Of a stretch of 49,179 nt of DNA, positions 8,537 to 17,300 are shown in pieces. The notes under the pieces were generated by a model. It did not search any database and had not been told where the DNA came from. It saw only the letters and a list, made by a program, of their open reading frames with translations. Source of the DNA: Rhodoferax sp. (GTDB taxonomy: Bacteria > Pseudomonadota > Gammaproteobacteria > Burkholderiales > Burkholderiaceae_C); assembly GCA_013791765.1 (NCBI GenBank), contig VMTC01000032.1, positions 1 through 49,179 of the forward strand, written 5' to 3'. Both the position numbers and the translations under genes were made by a program. Numbering within the stretch: position 1 is the first letter of the stretch; each line of letters begins with the position of its first letter.

Positions 8537-9322
8537 TCAGGCTTGACGCAAGCTAAAAGTGTCAAACATGGGGGCAATTTGGGCCAGCAGCTCGGCGCCG
8601 GGGTAAGCCAGGGTGGACACGTTGTTGAGCTGGGCGTCGCCGCAGCCGGTTGAACGAAACACCTGTAAAACGTAGTGGCGAACGCCCATCGCCTGCAGGT
8701 CTTGCGCCAGCGCCAGGATGTCGGCTTCGCTGTGGAGGGCGGGATGCACCGTGCTGCGACACTCGTACGCGATGCCGCTGGCCAGCACCAGTTCGGCGCC
8801 AGCGCGCGCTTGGCGCGCACTGTCAACGATGCCGGTGATGGCGTCGTAGCGCGGCCATGATGACTTGATGTCCAGGCCGACCCAGTCCACCAGGGGCAAT
8901 ACCTCGGCCAGGCGCCGCGGGTACATGCCGGCGCTGTGCAGGCCCACACCGAAGCCGAGCGCGCGCACCGCACGCATGGCGCCTGCCAGGGCGGGGTCCA
9001 TGGTGGGCTCGCCACCGCTGAAGACCACGGCATCGATCAGCCCGACGCGTCGCTGCAACAACGCCAACACGTCGCTCCAGGGAACCGGGCTGCGCGCGGT
9101 GCGGGTCTGCAAGTGCGGGTTGTGGCAATAGCCGCAGCGCCACGGACAGCCTTGCACAAACACCACTGCTGCGAGTTGGCCAGGGTAGTCGGTGGCGCTG
9201 AAGGGCGTGACGCCGCCGACCTTGAGGCTGAGCGCTGGCGTGTTGGCCGCCAACCCATCGACCCGATCAGGCGCCGGGTTGATTTGGGTTGCAGGTGCGC
9301 TCGTCAAAGTAGGTGCGCTCAT
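8537..9322 (-). CDS. nrdG: Anaerobic ribonucleotide reductase activating protein NrdG
   Basis: This 261-residue radical-SAM enzyme would install the glycyl radical on the class III ribonucleotide reductase. The iron-sulfur motif CxxxCxxC is visible as CPWRCGYC in VVFVQGCPWRCGYCHNP. The SAM-binding GGE motif is in VVFSGGEPTMDP, and DWVGLDIKSS is typical of the NrdG/PflA group. I start at ATG 9322 (MSAPTLTSAP), preceded by a purine-rich stretch. This overlaps the end of the small glycyl-radical ORF by 56 bases. An upstream in-frame start at 9415 gives an N terminus without family similarity. It is the last gene of nrdD - glycyl domain - nrdG. Expression is probably anaerobic, given the FNR-type site upstream of nrdD. 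Confidence 0.9.
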   Translation of the reverse strand: MSAPTLTSAPATQINPAPDRVDGLAANTPALSLKVGGVTPFSATDYPGQLAAVVFVQGCPWRCGYCHNPHLQTRTARSPVPWSDVLALLQRRVGLIDAVVFSGGEPTMDPALAGAMRAVRALGFGVGLHSAGMYPRRLAEVLPLVDWVGLDIKSSWPRYDAITGIVDSARQARAGAELVLASGIAYECRSTVHPALHSEADILALAQDLQAMGVRHYVLQVFRSTGCGDAQLNNVSTLAYPGAELLAQIAPMFDTFSLRQA

Positions 9323-9470
9323 GGAACTCGCCCTTCTTGCCGGTGTTGAAGGACGACATCGGGCGGTGGTAACCCATGACACGGGTCCACACCTCGCAGC
9401 GCTGGCGCTCGTCATCGCGCAGGATCACGGTTTGAGGGGTCAAAAATTGTTGTTCGCTCAGGTCAGTCAT
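9267..9470 (-). CDS. Separate glycyl-radical domain of anaerobic ribonucleotide reductase
   Basis: This 67-residue protein carries the C-terminal glycyl-radical segment normally fused to NrdD: CEVWTRVMGYHRPMSSFN followed by TGKKGEFHERTYF. By family alignment the radical glycine is G33 in RVMGY. The preceding nrdD frame ends with its CPKH...CPKC zinc-site segment and stops. One base later this ORF begins (TGACATG), in a different frame, with GGAGA just upstream as ribosome site. Its end overlaps the NrdG start. It must therefore join the NrdD body as a separate chain, unless a frameshift fuses them. GrcA/YfiD is precedent for a free-standing glycyl-radical subunit. The alternative is a recent frameshift mutation or sequencing error; the well-placed ribosome site and start argue against that. 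Confidence 0.8.
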   Translation of the reverse strand: MTDLSEQQFLTPQTVILRDDERQRCEVWTRVMGYHRPMSSFNTGKKGEFHERTYFDERTCNPNQPGA

Positions 9471-9471
9471 G

Positions 9472-11499
9472 TCAGTCTCCTTGGGTGTTGGTTGCAAGCT
9501 GCTTGCGGGCGATGAGGTCGGCGTCACATTTCGGACAAAAATCATGGCGCCCGCCCAGGTAGCCGTGCTTCGGGCAGATCGAGAAGGTGGGCGTCACGGT
9601 GATGTAGGGCAGCGAGAAACGCGACAGCGCGCGCTTGACCAACTGGCGGCAGGCCTCGGCACTGCTGAGCGGCTCGGTCATATACAAGTGCAACACGGTG
9701 CCACCGGTGTACTTGCGCTGCAGATCGTCCTGCAGTTCCAGCGCTTGAAACGGATCGTCGGTGAAGCCCACCGGCAATTGGCTGGAGTTGGTGTAATAGG
9801 GCATGTCTTTCGTGCCCGCCTGCAAAATATCGGGGAACTGCTTGGCGTCTTCCTTGGCAAAGCGGTAGGTGGTGCCTTCGGCTGGCGTGGCCTCCAGGTT
9901 GTACATGTGGCCGGTTTGGTCCTGGAATTCGAGCATGCGAGCGCGCACATGGTCGAGCAGGCGCACCGCAAAGGCATGACCCCAGTCGCTGCTGATGTCG
10001 AACTGGTCCTGCGTGAAATTGCGGATCATCTCGTTGATGCCATTGACGCCGAGCGTGGAAAAGTGGTTGCGCAGCGTACCCAGGTAGCGCTTGGTGTAGG
10101 GGAACAGGCCGTTGTCCATGTGGCGCTGGATCACCTTGCGCTTGATCTCCAGGCTGTCGCGCCCCAGGTCCAACAGTGTGTCAAGCGCGGCCAGCACAGC
10201 CGCCTCGTCGCCCTGATGCAAATACCCCAGGCGCGCGCAGTTGATCGTAACCACACCCAGGGAACCCGTTTGCTCGGCCGAGCCAAACAGGCCGTTGCCG
10301 CGCTTGAGCAGCTCACGCAGGTCGAGCTGCAGGCGGCAGCACATGGAGCGGATCATGTTCGGTTTGAGTTCCGAATTGATGAAGTTCTGGAAGTAAGGCA
10401 GACCATATTTGGCGGTCATCTCGAACAGCAGTTCGGCGTTCGCGCTGTACCAGTCAAAGTCTTCCGTGATGTTGTAAGTGGGAATCGGGAACGTGAACAC
10501 CCGCCCCTTGGCGTCCCCGGCCATCATGATCTCGATGTAAGCACGGTTGATCATGTCCATCTCGGGCTGCAGATCACCGTAACTGAACGCCATTTCCTGG
10601 CCCGCAATCACGGGGATTTGCTCGCGCAGGTCTTCCGGGCAGACCCAGTCAAAGGTCAGGTTGGTAAACGGTGTTTGGGTGCCCCAGCGCGAGGGCACAT
10701 TCAGGTTGTAGATCAGCTCCTGCAGGCTCTGGCGGACCTCGTCGTAGCTCAATTTATCCTGCCGGATGTAGGGCGCCATGTAGGTGTCAAACGAGCTGAA
10801 AGCCTGGGCACCGGCCCACTCGTTTTGCAACGTGCCCAAGAAGTTGACAATCTGCCCGACCGCGCTTGACAGGTGCTTGGGCGGGCCGGATTCGACCTTG
10901 CCCGGCACGCCGTTGAGCCCTTCATGCAAGAGTGTGCGCAGCGACCAACCAGCGCAATATCCGGCCAGCATGTCCAGGTCGTGAATGTGCAGTGCCGCAC
11001 TGCGGTGCGCGGCACCCACTTCGGGCGGGTAGACGTGATTCAACCAGTAATTGGCGATCACTTTACCCGAGACGTTGAGGATCAGGCCGCCGAGCGAATA
11101 GCCCTGGTTGGCATTGGCGTTGACGCGCCAGTCGAGTTGCTGCAGGTACTCGTTCATGCTCGACTCGACGTCGACCAGGGTCTTGCGGTCGCTGCGCAAC
11201 TTGTGGTGCTGCTCGCGGTAAACGATGTAGGCGCGCAGTGTTTTCGGGTAGCCGGCGTCAAACAGGGCGGCTTCCACCGCATCCTGAATTTGCTCAATGT
11301 GCGGCATGACATGCCCTTGCACCTTGATCTTCGGGCAAACCAGGTACTGCGTCAGGCGCTGCGCCTCGACGCAATCGAACTCGCCACTGACTTGCGCCGC
11401 GCGCTCCAGTGCCTGCGCAATTTTTGTAGCATCAAACGGCTTGATGCCGCCGTCGCGTTTGATGATATGGGTGAAAACTGTTTGTTTTGCTGCGCTCAT
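9472..11499 (-). CDS. nrdD: Anaerobic ribonucleoside-triphosphate reductase NrdD (main chain)
   Basis: This 675-residue protein is the catalytic body of class III ribonucleotide reductase, which makes deoxynucleotides without oxygen. Residues about 8-100 form the ATP-cone allosteric domain (starting VFTHIIKRDGGIKPFDATKI). The barrel follows, with SMCCRLQLDLRELL containing the cysteine pair likely to include the thiyl residue, then ATPAEGTTYRFAKED. The chain ends with a zinc-site segment (ICPKHGYLGGRHDFCPKCDA) and lacks the usual glycyl-radical tail, which lies on the next ORF. The start at 11499 is the ATG of MSAAKQTVFTH. Upstream are two NrdR-like boxes 31 bases apart and an FNR-like box, so anaerobic activation and dNTP-linked repression are likely. 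Confidence 0.92.
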   Translation of the reverse strand: MSAAKQTVFTHIIKRDGGIKPFDATKIAQALERAAQVSGEFDCVEAQRLTQYLVCPKIKVQGHVMPHIEQIQDAVEAALFDAGYPKTLRAYIVYREQHHKLRSDRKTLVDVESSMNEYLQQLDWRVNANANQGYSLGGLILNVSGKVIANYWLNHVYPPEVGAAHRSAALHIHDLDMLAGYCAGWSLRTLLHEGLNGVPGKVESGPPKHLSSAVGQIVNFLGTLQNEWAGAQAFSSFDTYMAPYIRQDKLSYDEVRQSLQELIYNLNVPSRWGTQTPFTNLTFDWVCPEDLREQIPVIAGQEMAFSYGDLQPEMDMINRAYIEIMMAGDAKGRVFTFPIPTYNITEDFDWYSANAELLFEMTAKYGLPYFQNFINSELKPNMIRSMCCRLQLDLRELLKRGNGLFGSAEQTGSLGVVTINCARLGYLHQGDEAAVLAALDTLLDLGRDSLEIKRKVIQRHMDNGLFPYTKRYLGTLRNHFSTLGVNGINEMIRNFTQDQFDISSDWGHAFAVRLLDHVRARMLEFQDQTGHMYNLEATPAEGTTYRFAKEDAKQFPDILQAGTKDMPYYTNSSQLPVGFTDDPFQALELQDDLQRKYTGGTVLHLYMTEPLSSAEACRQLVKRALSRFSLPYITVTPTFSICPKHGYLGGRHDFCPKCDADLIARKQLATNTQGD

Positions 11500-11513
11500 C
11501 TTGTCCCCTCAAA

Positions 11514-11529
11514 ACACCATAGGTAGTGC
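11514..11529. promoter_or_regulatory. NrdR box, proximal
   Basis: The reverse-strand sequence GCACTACCTATGGTGT matches the NrdR consensus acaCwAtATaTwGtgt at 12 of 16 positions. Its centre lies 31 bases from the distal box, the roughly three-turn spacing typical of paired NrdR boxes. It begins 15 bases upstream of the nrdD start codon, so it probably lies at or just after the transcription start. Confidence 0.65.
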
Positions 11530-11544
11530 CTGGCAAGATGTTAT

Positions 11545-11560
11545 CCACCAAATATAGTGT
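11545..11560. promoter_or_regulatory. NrdR box, distal
   Basis: The reverse-strand sequence ACACTATATTTGGTGG matches the NrdR consensus at 13 of 16 positions. A TATATT inside it could serve as the -10 element, so NrdR binding would block polymerase. No good -35 is seen 17 bases upstream, which fits an activator-dependent promoter. Confidence 0.7.
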
Positions 11561-11603
11561 TTTTACAGCCTCAAATTGACGAACGATTTCTTTCTGTCTG
11601 CGG

Positions 11604-11617
11604 TTGATCTAGATCAG
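11604..11617. promoter_or_regulatory. FNR/ANR-type box
   Basis: TTGATCTAGATCAG matches the FNR consensus TTGAT-N4-ATCAA at 9 of 10 defined positions. It lies upstream of the NrdR boxes in the nrdD promoter region. If TATATT at 11556-11551 is the -10, its centre is about 66 bases upstream of the start point, near a class I activator position. Anaerobic activation of nrdDG is the natural reading. Confidence 0.7.
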
Positions 11618-11652
11618 CAAATGGGCAAACTCGGACCCCGCCGGGATCGATT

Positions 11653-14367
11653 TCAAGGCAGGGCGCCATCAAACACCGCCTGCCACAAGGTCAGCACCGC
11701 GTCACGCTCAGCCTGCAATTGCGGTAAACGAACATGGTAGGGTTCGTCATTCAAGCGGGCGCGGTGCTGCACCTGGCGCAGGGTGCGGTAGGCGCTGGCG
11801 GCTGCATGACCTACCCCGATGGGCAGCAGCCCCATCACCTCGGCGCGTTCAAGTAAAGCAATATTGCCCAGGTTGGCGAGCAGCTCAGGATGCTGCGCCG
11901 ACTGTGACAACACCAGGTACTGCATGACGAATTCCGCATCAATCATGCCGCCCGGGCTTTGCTTGACATCAAACAGCCCGGCCTTGTCGGGGTGGGCGCT
12001 GCGCAGCTTCTCGCGCATCGCTTTGATCTCGGCCTTTAAGTCATCAAACTGGCGCGGCGCGGCGATCACGGCGGTGCGAACCGCATCAAAACGCTGGCGC
12101 AGTCCATCATTGCCCAGCACAAAGCGGGCGCGCGTCATGGCCTGGTGTTCCCAGGTCCAGGCGGTATTGCTGCCGCGCTGCTGCTGGTAGTTGGCGTAGG
12201 CGTCAAAGCTGGTGATCAGCAGACCAGCGTTGCCATTGGGACGCAATGCGGTGTCAATCTCGTACAGATCGCCCTCTCCGGTCTTGACGGTCAGCCAGTT
12301 GATCAGCTTGCGCACCAGGCTGGCATAGACCTCCGGGGCGCGCTCGTCAACGTCGTCAAAGACGAACACAATGTCCAGATCACTGCCATAGCCGAGTTCT
12401 TTGCCACCGAGCTTGCCGTAGGCGATGATGGCAAATTGGGGTGTCGCGCGATGTTTGCTCTTCAGGCGACTCCAGCACCAGCGTGTGGTCACACGCAGCA
12501 CCGCCTCGGCCAGGGAGCTCAGGTCGTCGGCAACGGCCTCAACCGTTAACTTGCCTTCGACATCGCGCGCCAAGGTTCGAAACACCTCGGCGTGGTGCGC
12601 GCGGCGCAGCAGGTTGAGCAGGGTTTCGTCGTCGTCTTCGCCTGTGCCCGCCAGCGCGGCCCGCCGGTGATCGAGTTCGTGCTCGAAGTCGCTGGCCGAG
12701 AAGCGCTCGTCCAAGAAGTCGGCGCTGGCCAACTCATCAATCACACCCGGGTGCAGCAGCAGGTAGCGCGCCGGCCAGCGCGCCGCGTCCAGCAGGCGCA
12801 ACAAGCGCTCATGCACATTGGGTCGTTCCAAGAGCAGGGCCAGGTAACTTTCACGCCGCAAAAGGGGCTCCATCCAGTCCACCAGACGCACCGCAGCGGC
12901 CTCGGTGGCCCGGCCCTCGCGCACCCACTGGGCGGTGCGCACAATCAAGCGCAGCAGTCGGGTCCGCGATTCTTCTTTCAAAGCCAGCACCCTCGGGTGC
13001 TCGCGCCAGCTGGCAACGCGCTGGCGGAACTGGTCCGGGAGTTGCTCCAGTACGTCGTCAAAACCGGGCGCGGCGGCAGGCTTTTGGCTGCCGCCGTTGC
13101 AGCCCTTGCATTCCTGCTCCGCGCCGCCGCCAAGCAGCTTGTCAAACTCTTCAGCCACGACCTCACGATGGGCATCGAGCTGGTGCAGGAGTTGGCATGC
13201 GCTGTCAAAGCCCATGGTGCTGGCGATCCAGGCCAGGTCCTGGTCCTGCGTGGGAAGCACATGGGTTTGCTGGTCGTCCAGGTACTGAATCCGGTGCTCG
13301 ACCTGGCGCAAAAAGACATAAGCCTCGGCCAGCGCTCGCGCCGTGCTAGCTGGCATCAAGCCGGCTTTGACCAGCCGCGGCAGCGCACTGAGCGTGGCCC
13401 GCGTTCGCAGCTCGGGGAACTGTCCGGCGCGCACCACCTGGAGCAGCTGCACGGTGAACTCGATTTCACGAATGCCGCCGCGGGACAGTTTGACATCGTT
13501 GGCTCGCTCCGGGTGCCCGGCACTGCGTTTGCTGGCGTGCTCGCGAATCTGCAGGTGCAGCACGCGCAGCGAATCAAACACGCTGTAGTCCAGATAACGC
13601 CTGAATACAAAGGGCATCACGACGCTGCGCAAGGCCAGGGTCGAGCCATCATTCACACAAGCCGTTGGTGCTACCACGCGACTCTTGAGCCAGGCAAAGC
13701 GCTCCCACTCGCGGCCCTGCACATGCAGGTATTGCTCCAGGGCGTCGAGCGACACCGCAGGCGGTCCGGAGTTGCCGTTCGGACGCAGCGCCAGATCCAC
13801 GCGGAACACAAAACCATGTTCAGTGGTGTCCCCCACCAGGCTGTAGATGGCACGCACCGCCTTGGCAAAATACTCCTGGTTGGAAATGCGGCCACGCCCT
13901 TGGGCGTCGCCAGCAGTTTCACCGTCTTCATCGTAAACGTAAATCAGGTCGATGTCGCTCGACACATTGAGCTCACGCGCACCGAGCTTTCCCATGCCGA
14001 CGATCCAGAGTTGCGCGCGCGCGCCCGCTGCAGTGATGGGTGCGCCGTGGGTCTGGTCGAGCGCCAGTTCCACTTCACTGCAGGCGGTATTGAGCGCGAA
14101 CTCGGCCAGATCGGTCATGGCCTGCGTCACCTGCTGCAATGGCGCTTGCTGGTCGCAGTCCAGGCACAGCAGCCGCTCCAGCACCAGTTGGCGCGTGGTG
14201 CGCAAGGCGCTGGCGCTGTCCATCCCCATTGCGCGCAAGGCGGCGCATGCCTGTGTCATCGACGCCGGACCCGGCAGACCTGGGGGCAACAAATGCAACT
14301 GACCCTCAAAGCGGCGACGAATCCGCTGGCCAAAGCGCGAGTGCGCTGACAAAGCGAGGCCGGTCAT
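11653..14367 (-). CDS. glnE: Glutamine synthetase adenylyltransferase / adenylyl-removing enzyme GlnE
   Basis: This 904-residue cytosolic enzyme adenylylates and deadenylylates glutamine synthetase in response to PII and glutamine. Both nucleotidyltransferase halves are visible. The N-terminal adenylyl-removing domain has NVSSDIDLIYVYDEDGE near residue 145 and GGIREIEFTVQLLQ after it. The C-terminal adenylyltransferase domain has GKLGGKELGYGSDLDIVFVFDD and later SPGGMIDAEFVMQYLVL. Length is near the usual 900-950. I prefer ATG 14367 because AGGA lies just upstream; the ATG at 14379 has no ribosome site. The divergent yhdP-like gene starts only 27 bases away, so each promoter must sit partly in the other gene. 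Confidence 0.95.
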   Translation of the reverse strand: MTGLALSAHSRFGQRIRRRFEGQLHLLPPGLPGPASMTQACAALRAMGMDSASALRTTRQLVLERLLCLDCDQQAPLQQVTQAMTDLAEFALNTACSEVELALDQTHGAPITAAGARAQLWIVGMGKLGARELNVSSDIDLIYVYDEDGETAGDAQGRGRISNQEYFAKAVRAIYSLVGDTTEHGFVFRVDLALRPNGNSGPPAVSLDALEQYLHVQGREWERFAWLKSRVVAPTACVNDGSTLALRSVVMPFVFRRYLDYSVFDSLRVLHLQIREHASKRSAGHPERANDVKLSRGGIREIEFTVQLLQVVRAGQFPELRTRATLSALPRLVKAGLMPASTARALAEAYVFLRQVEHRIQYLDDQQTHVLPTQDQDLAWIASTMGFDSACQLLHQLDAHREVVAEEFDKLLGGGAEQECKGCNGGSQKPAAAPGFDDVLEQLPDQFRQRVASWREHPRVLALKEESRTRLLRLIVRTAQWVREGRATEAAAVRLVDWMEPLLRRESYLALLLERPNVHERLLRLLDAARWPARYLLLHPGVIDELASADFLDERFSASDFEHELDHRRAALAGTGEDDDETLLNLLRRAHHAEVFRTLARDVEGKLTVEAVADDLSSLAEAVLRVTTRWCWSRLKSKHRATPQFAIIAYGKLGGKELGYGSDLDIVFVFDDVDERAPEVYASLVRKLINWLTVKTGEGDLYEIDTALRPNGNAGLLITSFDAYANYQQQRGSNTAWTWEHQAMTRARFVLGNDGLRQRFDAVRTAVIAAPRQFDDLKAEIKAMREKLRSAHPDKAGLFDVKQSPGGMIDAEFVMQYLVLSQSAQHPELLANLGNIALLERAEVMGLLPIGVGHAAASAYRTLRQVQHRARLNDEPYHVRLPQLQAERDAVLTLWQAVFDGALP

Positions 14368-14394
14368 AATTCCTGTCATATTTTCAAACTCACA

Positions 14395-17300
14395 ATGATT
14401 GACTTGACGCCCGCTCCCTCACCGCTGCTAAAGACCTGGTCCACCGCGGCCCGCTGGTCGCTGGGCTTGGTGCTGGCTGCGTGGCTCGTGTTCGGGCTGA
14501 CCTGGGGGGCGTTGCATTGGCTGATTGTGCCGCGAATCGGCGAATTTCGCCCGCAGCTCGAAGCCTACACCGCGCGGGTACTGGGTGTGCCGGTACGTAT
14601 TGGAACCCTGACGGCGCAGTCAACAGGCATGATTCCATCGTTTGAGCTGACCGATGTGACGTTGTTTGACGTGCAGGGTCGGCAAGCCTTGCGCTTGCCG
14701 CGGGTTCTGGCCGCGTTATCGCCCGGCTCGCTCTGGCGCCTGGGTTTCGAGCAACTCTACATAGAACGCCCACTGCTCAATATCCGGCGCGATCAAAACG
14801 GAAAAATCACCGTGGCAGGCCTCGATTTCTCCAAAGTCGGCGATACCGGCAATAGTGCGGTTGACTGGTTTTTCTCACAGCTTGAATTTGTTATTCGTGA
14901 CGGCAGCATTCTGTGGACCGACGAATTGCGGGCCACTCCAACCCTGGCCTTGCAGCAGGTCGACCTGGTGGTGCGCAATCCGGGTCGCCACCACGACTTT
15001 CAGTTCGATGCCACACCGCCCGCGTTGTGGGGGGAGCGCTTCACTGTGCGAGGCAAGTTGACGCAGCCTCTGTTATCGCGCCACAAGGGCCAGTGGCAGG
15101 ACTGGCGGGGTCAGCTCTACGCCGCTTTTGCGCGGGTCGACCTGTCCGAGCTGCGGCGCTACGCTGATGTCGGCGTCGGTGTTGATCTGCGCCAAGGCAA
15201 GGGCGCCCTGCGGGCGTGGGTCGATGTCCAACAAGGGCTTGTACAGGGTGGCGCAGCAGACGTGGCCCTGTCCGAGGTCAATATCACGCTCGGCGCTGAA
15301 CTGCAGCCGCTTGAACTGTTGTCGGTTCGAGGGCGCCTGGGTGCTCGCTTGCCGACCAACGGTTTTCACCTCTCCACCCAGGCGCTGGCATTTGACACGC
15401 GTGACGGCTTGGTCTGGCCGGGTGGCAACGTCAGCATTGACTACAGCGGCGCAGAGGAGCAGTCAGCCGCGCGCGGGGAAATCAAGGCGGACATGCTGGA
15501 CCTGCAGGCCCTGTCGCAAATTGCCGACCGCCTGCCCATTGATGCTGTCACGCGCGCCGCGTTACTGACTTATGCCCCCAAGGGGCTGGTGCAACGGCTT
15601 CAAGCCAGTTGGCAGGGGCCGATGGGTGCCTTCAGTCAATACCAGGTCAAGGGCCTGGTCAATCAACTGGAGCTGGCCGCTAGCGCCCATAGGGAGAGCC
15701 CCATTCAAGGCGTGCCCCCGACGAGCTCTGCGGGCGTACGTGGTGCTCGGATTGATTTTGATTTCAACCAATTTTCCGGCAAAGCCAACATCAGCCTGAA
15801 CAACGGCGCCCTGGTGTTGCCTGGCGTCTTTGATGAACCGGTGATTCCGGTCGCACAGCTGTCCACCGACGTGAAATGGCAGGTCAAGGGCGAGCATATT
15901 GCCGTGCAACTGCCCAACCTTAAATTCAACAATGCCGACGCCGAAGGCGAAGCGCAGGTCAAATGGGAGACCGGCGATCCGGCCAAGTCCGGTAGCCATT
16001 CCCGCTTTCCCGGCGTGATCGATCTGCAGGCCACCCTGAGTCGCGCCGACGGCACACGCGTGCACCGCTATTTGCCCAGCCTGATTGGACAACCGGTGCG
16101 AGACTATGTGCGTGACGCGGTGACAGCCGGGACGGCCAGTGGCGTCAAGGCCAAGGTCCGGGGAGATCTCAGCAACATGCCCTTTCGCGACCCAAAACAG
16201 GGGGATTTCCGGATTTCAGCCGATGTACAGAATGCAACCCTGGTCTACGTGCCACGCAGCATCCAAGACCCGCAAGCCCTGCCTTGGCCGCCATTGACCC
16301 AACTCAGTGGCGAGTTGGTGTTTGACCGGGCGCAGTTGCAAGTCAAGGGCGCGCGCGCGCGGATGGGTGCGGCGTCTAACCTGCAGGCCAACAAGGTCGA
16401 AGCCCTGATCGCCGATTTGAACGATGCCACGGTGACGGTGACGGCCGACCTGCAAGGAGCCCTGGCCGAAGGACTGGGTATCGTCAAGGGCTCCCCGTTG
16501 GGGTCGATGATCGGCAACGCCCTGGACCGTGCTGTGGCGAGCGGCAACGCACAGTACAAATTGAAACTCTCGTTACCGATTGGAACGATGGAAAAGTCGA
16601 CAGTGCTGGGCAGCGTCACTCTGGCCAACAATGAATTGCAGATAACCCCCGATACCCCGAAATTAAGCCGCGCGCGCGGTGTCGTGGAATTCACGGACAG
16701 CGGGTTTTCAATTGTCGGCGGCCAGGCACGACTGTTGGGCGGTGACACTCGGTTGGAAGGAGGCTCACTGCCGTTGAAAGGCGCCAATGCCAATCTCAAC
16801 GCGAACTCCGTGCTGATTCGCGCCAGCGGCACGGTATCGGCTGAAGGCTTGCGCCTGGCCCAGGAGCTCGGTTTTGCGGCGCGCATGGCGCAGCACGCCG
16901 CTGGCAGTGCCGCCTATACCGCCGTGCTGGGGTTTCGCCGCGGCGTGCCTGAACTCACGGTGAGCAGCAATTTACAGGGCTTGAGCCTGAGCCTGCCCGC
17001 TCCCCTGAACAAAACCGCGCAGGCGCTGATGCCATTTCGACTGCAGACCGCGCTGCTGGCGCAGTCTTTGCATGCGCCACTGGGCGACACAGCACATTTA
17101 CAGGACCAACTGATCTTGAACCTGGGGCAGGTGGCGTCCATCCACTATGTCCGCGACCTCTCAGGGGCCGAGCCGCGTGTGACGCGCGGCAGTCTGGGGG
17201 TTGGTTTGTCGCCGCAAGAGTCAGCCCCCTTGCCCGAAGAGGGGGTGGTAGCCAACATCAACCTGAGCGGCGTGAATCTCGACGCCTGGGGCGACGTGCT

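Noticed and set aside
9466-9480. A prfB-like programmed frameshift between nrdD and the glycyl-radical ORF
   Set aside because: The stop context TGAC and an upstream GGAGA are present, but the slipping codon GAC would mispair in the new frame. A restart at the adjacent ATG is simpler.
9469-10869. A 466-codon forward open frame opposite nrdD
   Set aside because: Antisense shadow of a certain gene, no recognisable domain, no ribosome site.
12592-14349. A 585-codon forward open frame opposite glnE
   Set aside because: Same reason: shadow of a strongly conserved gene.
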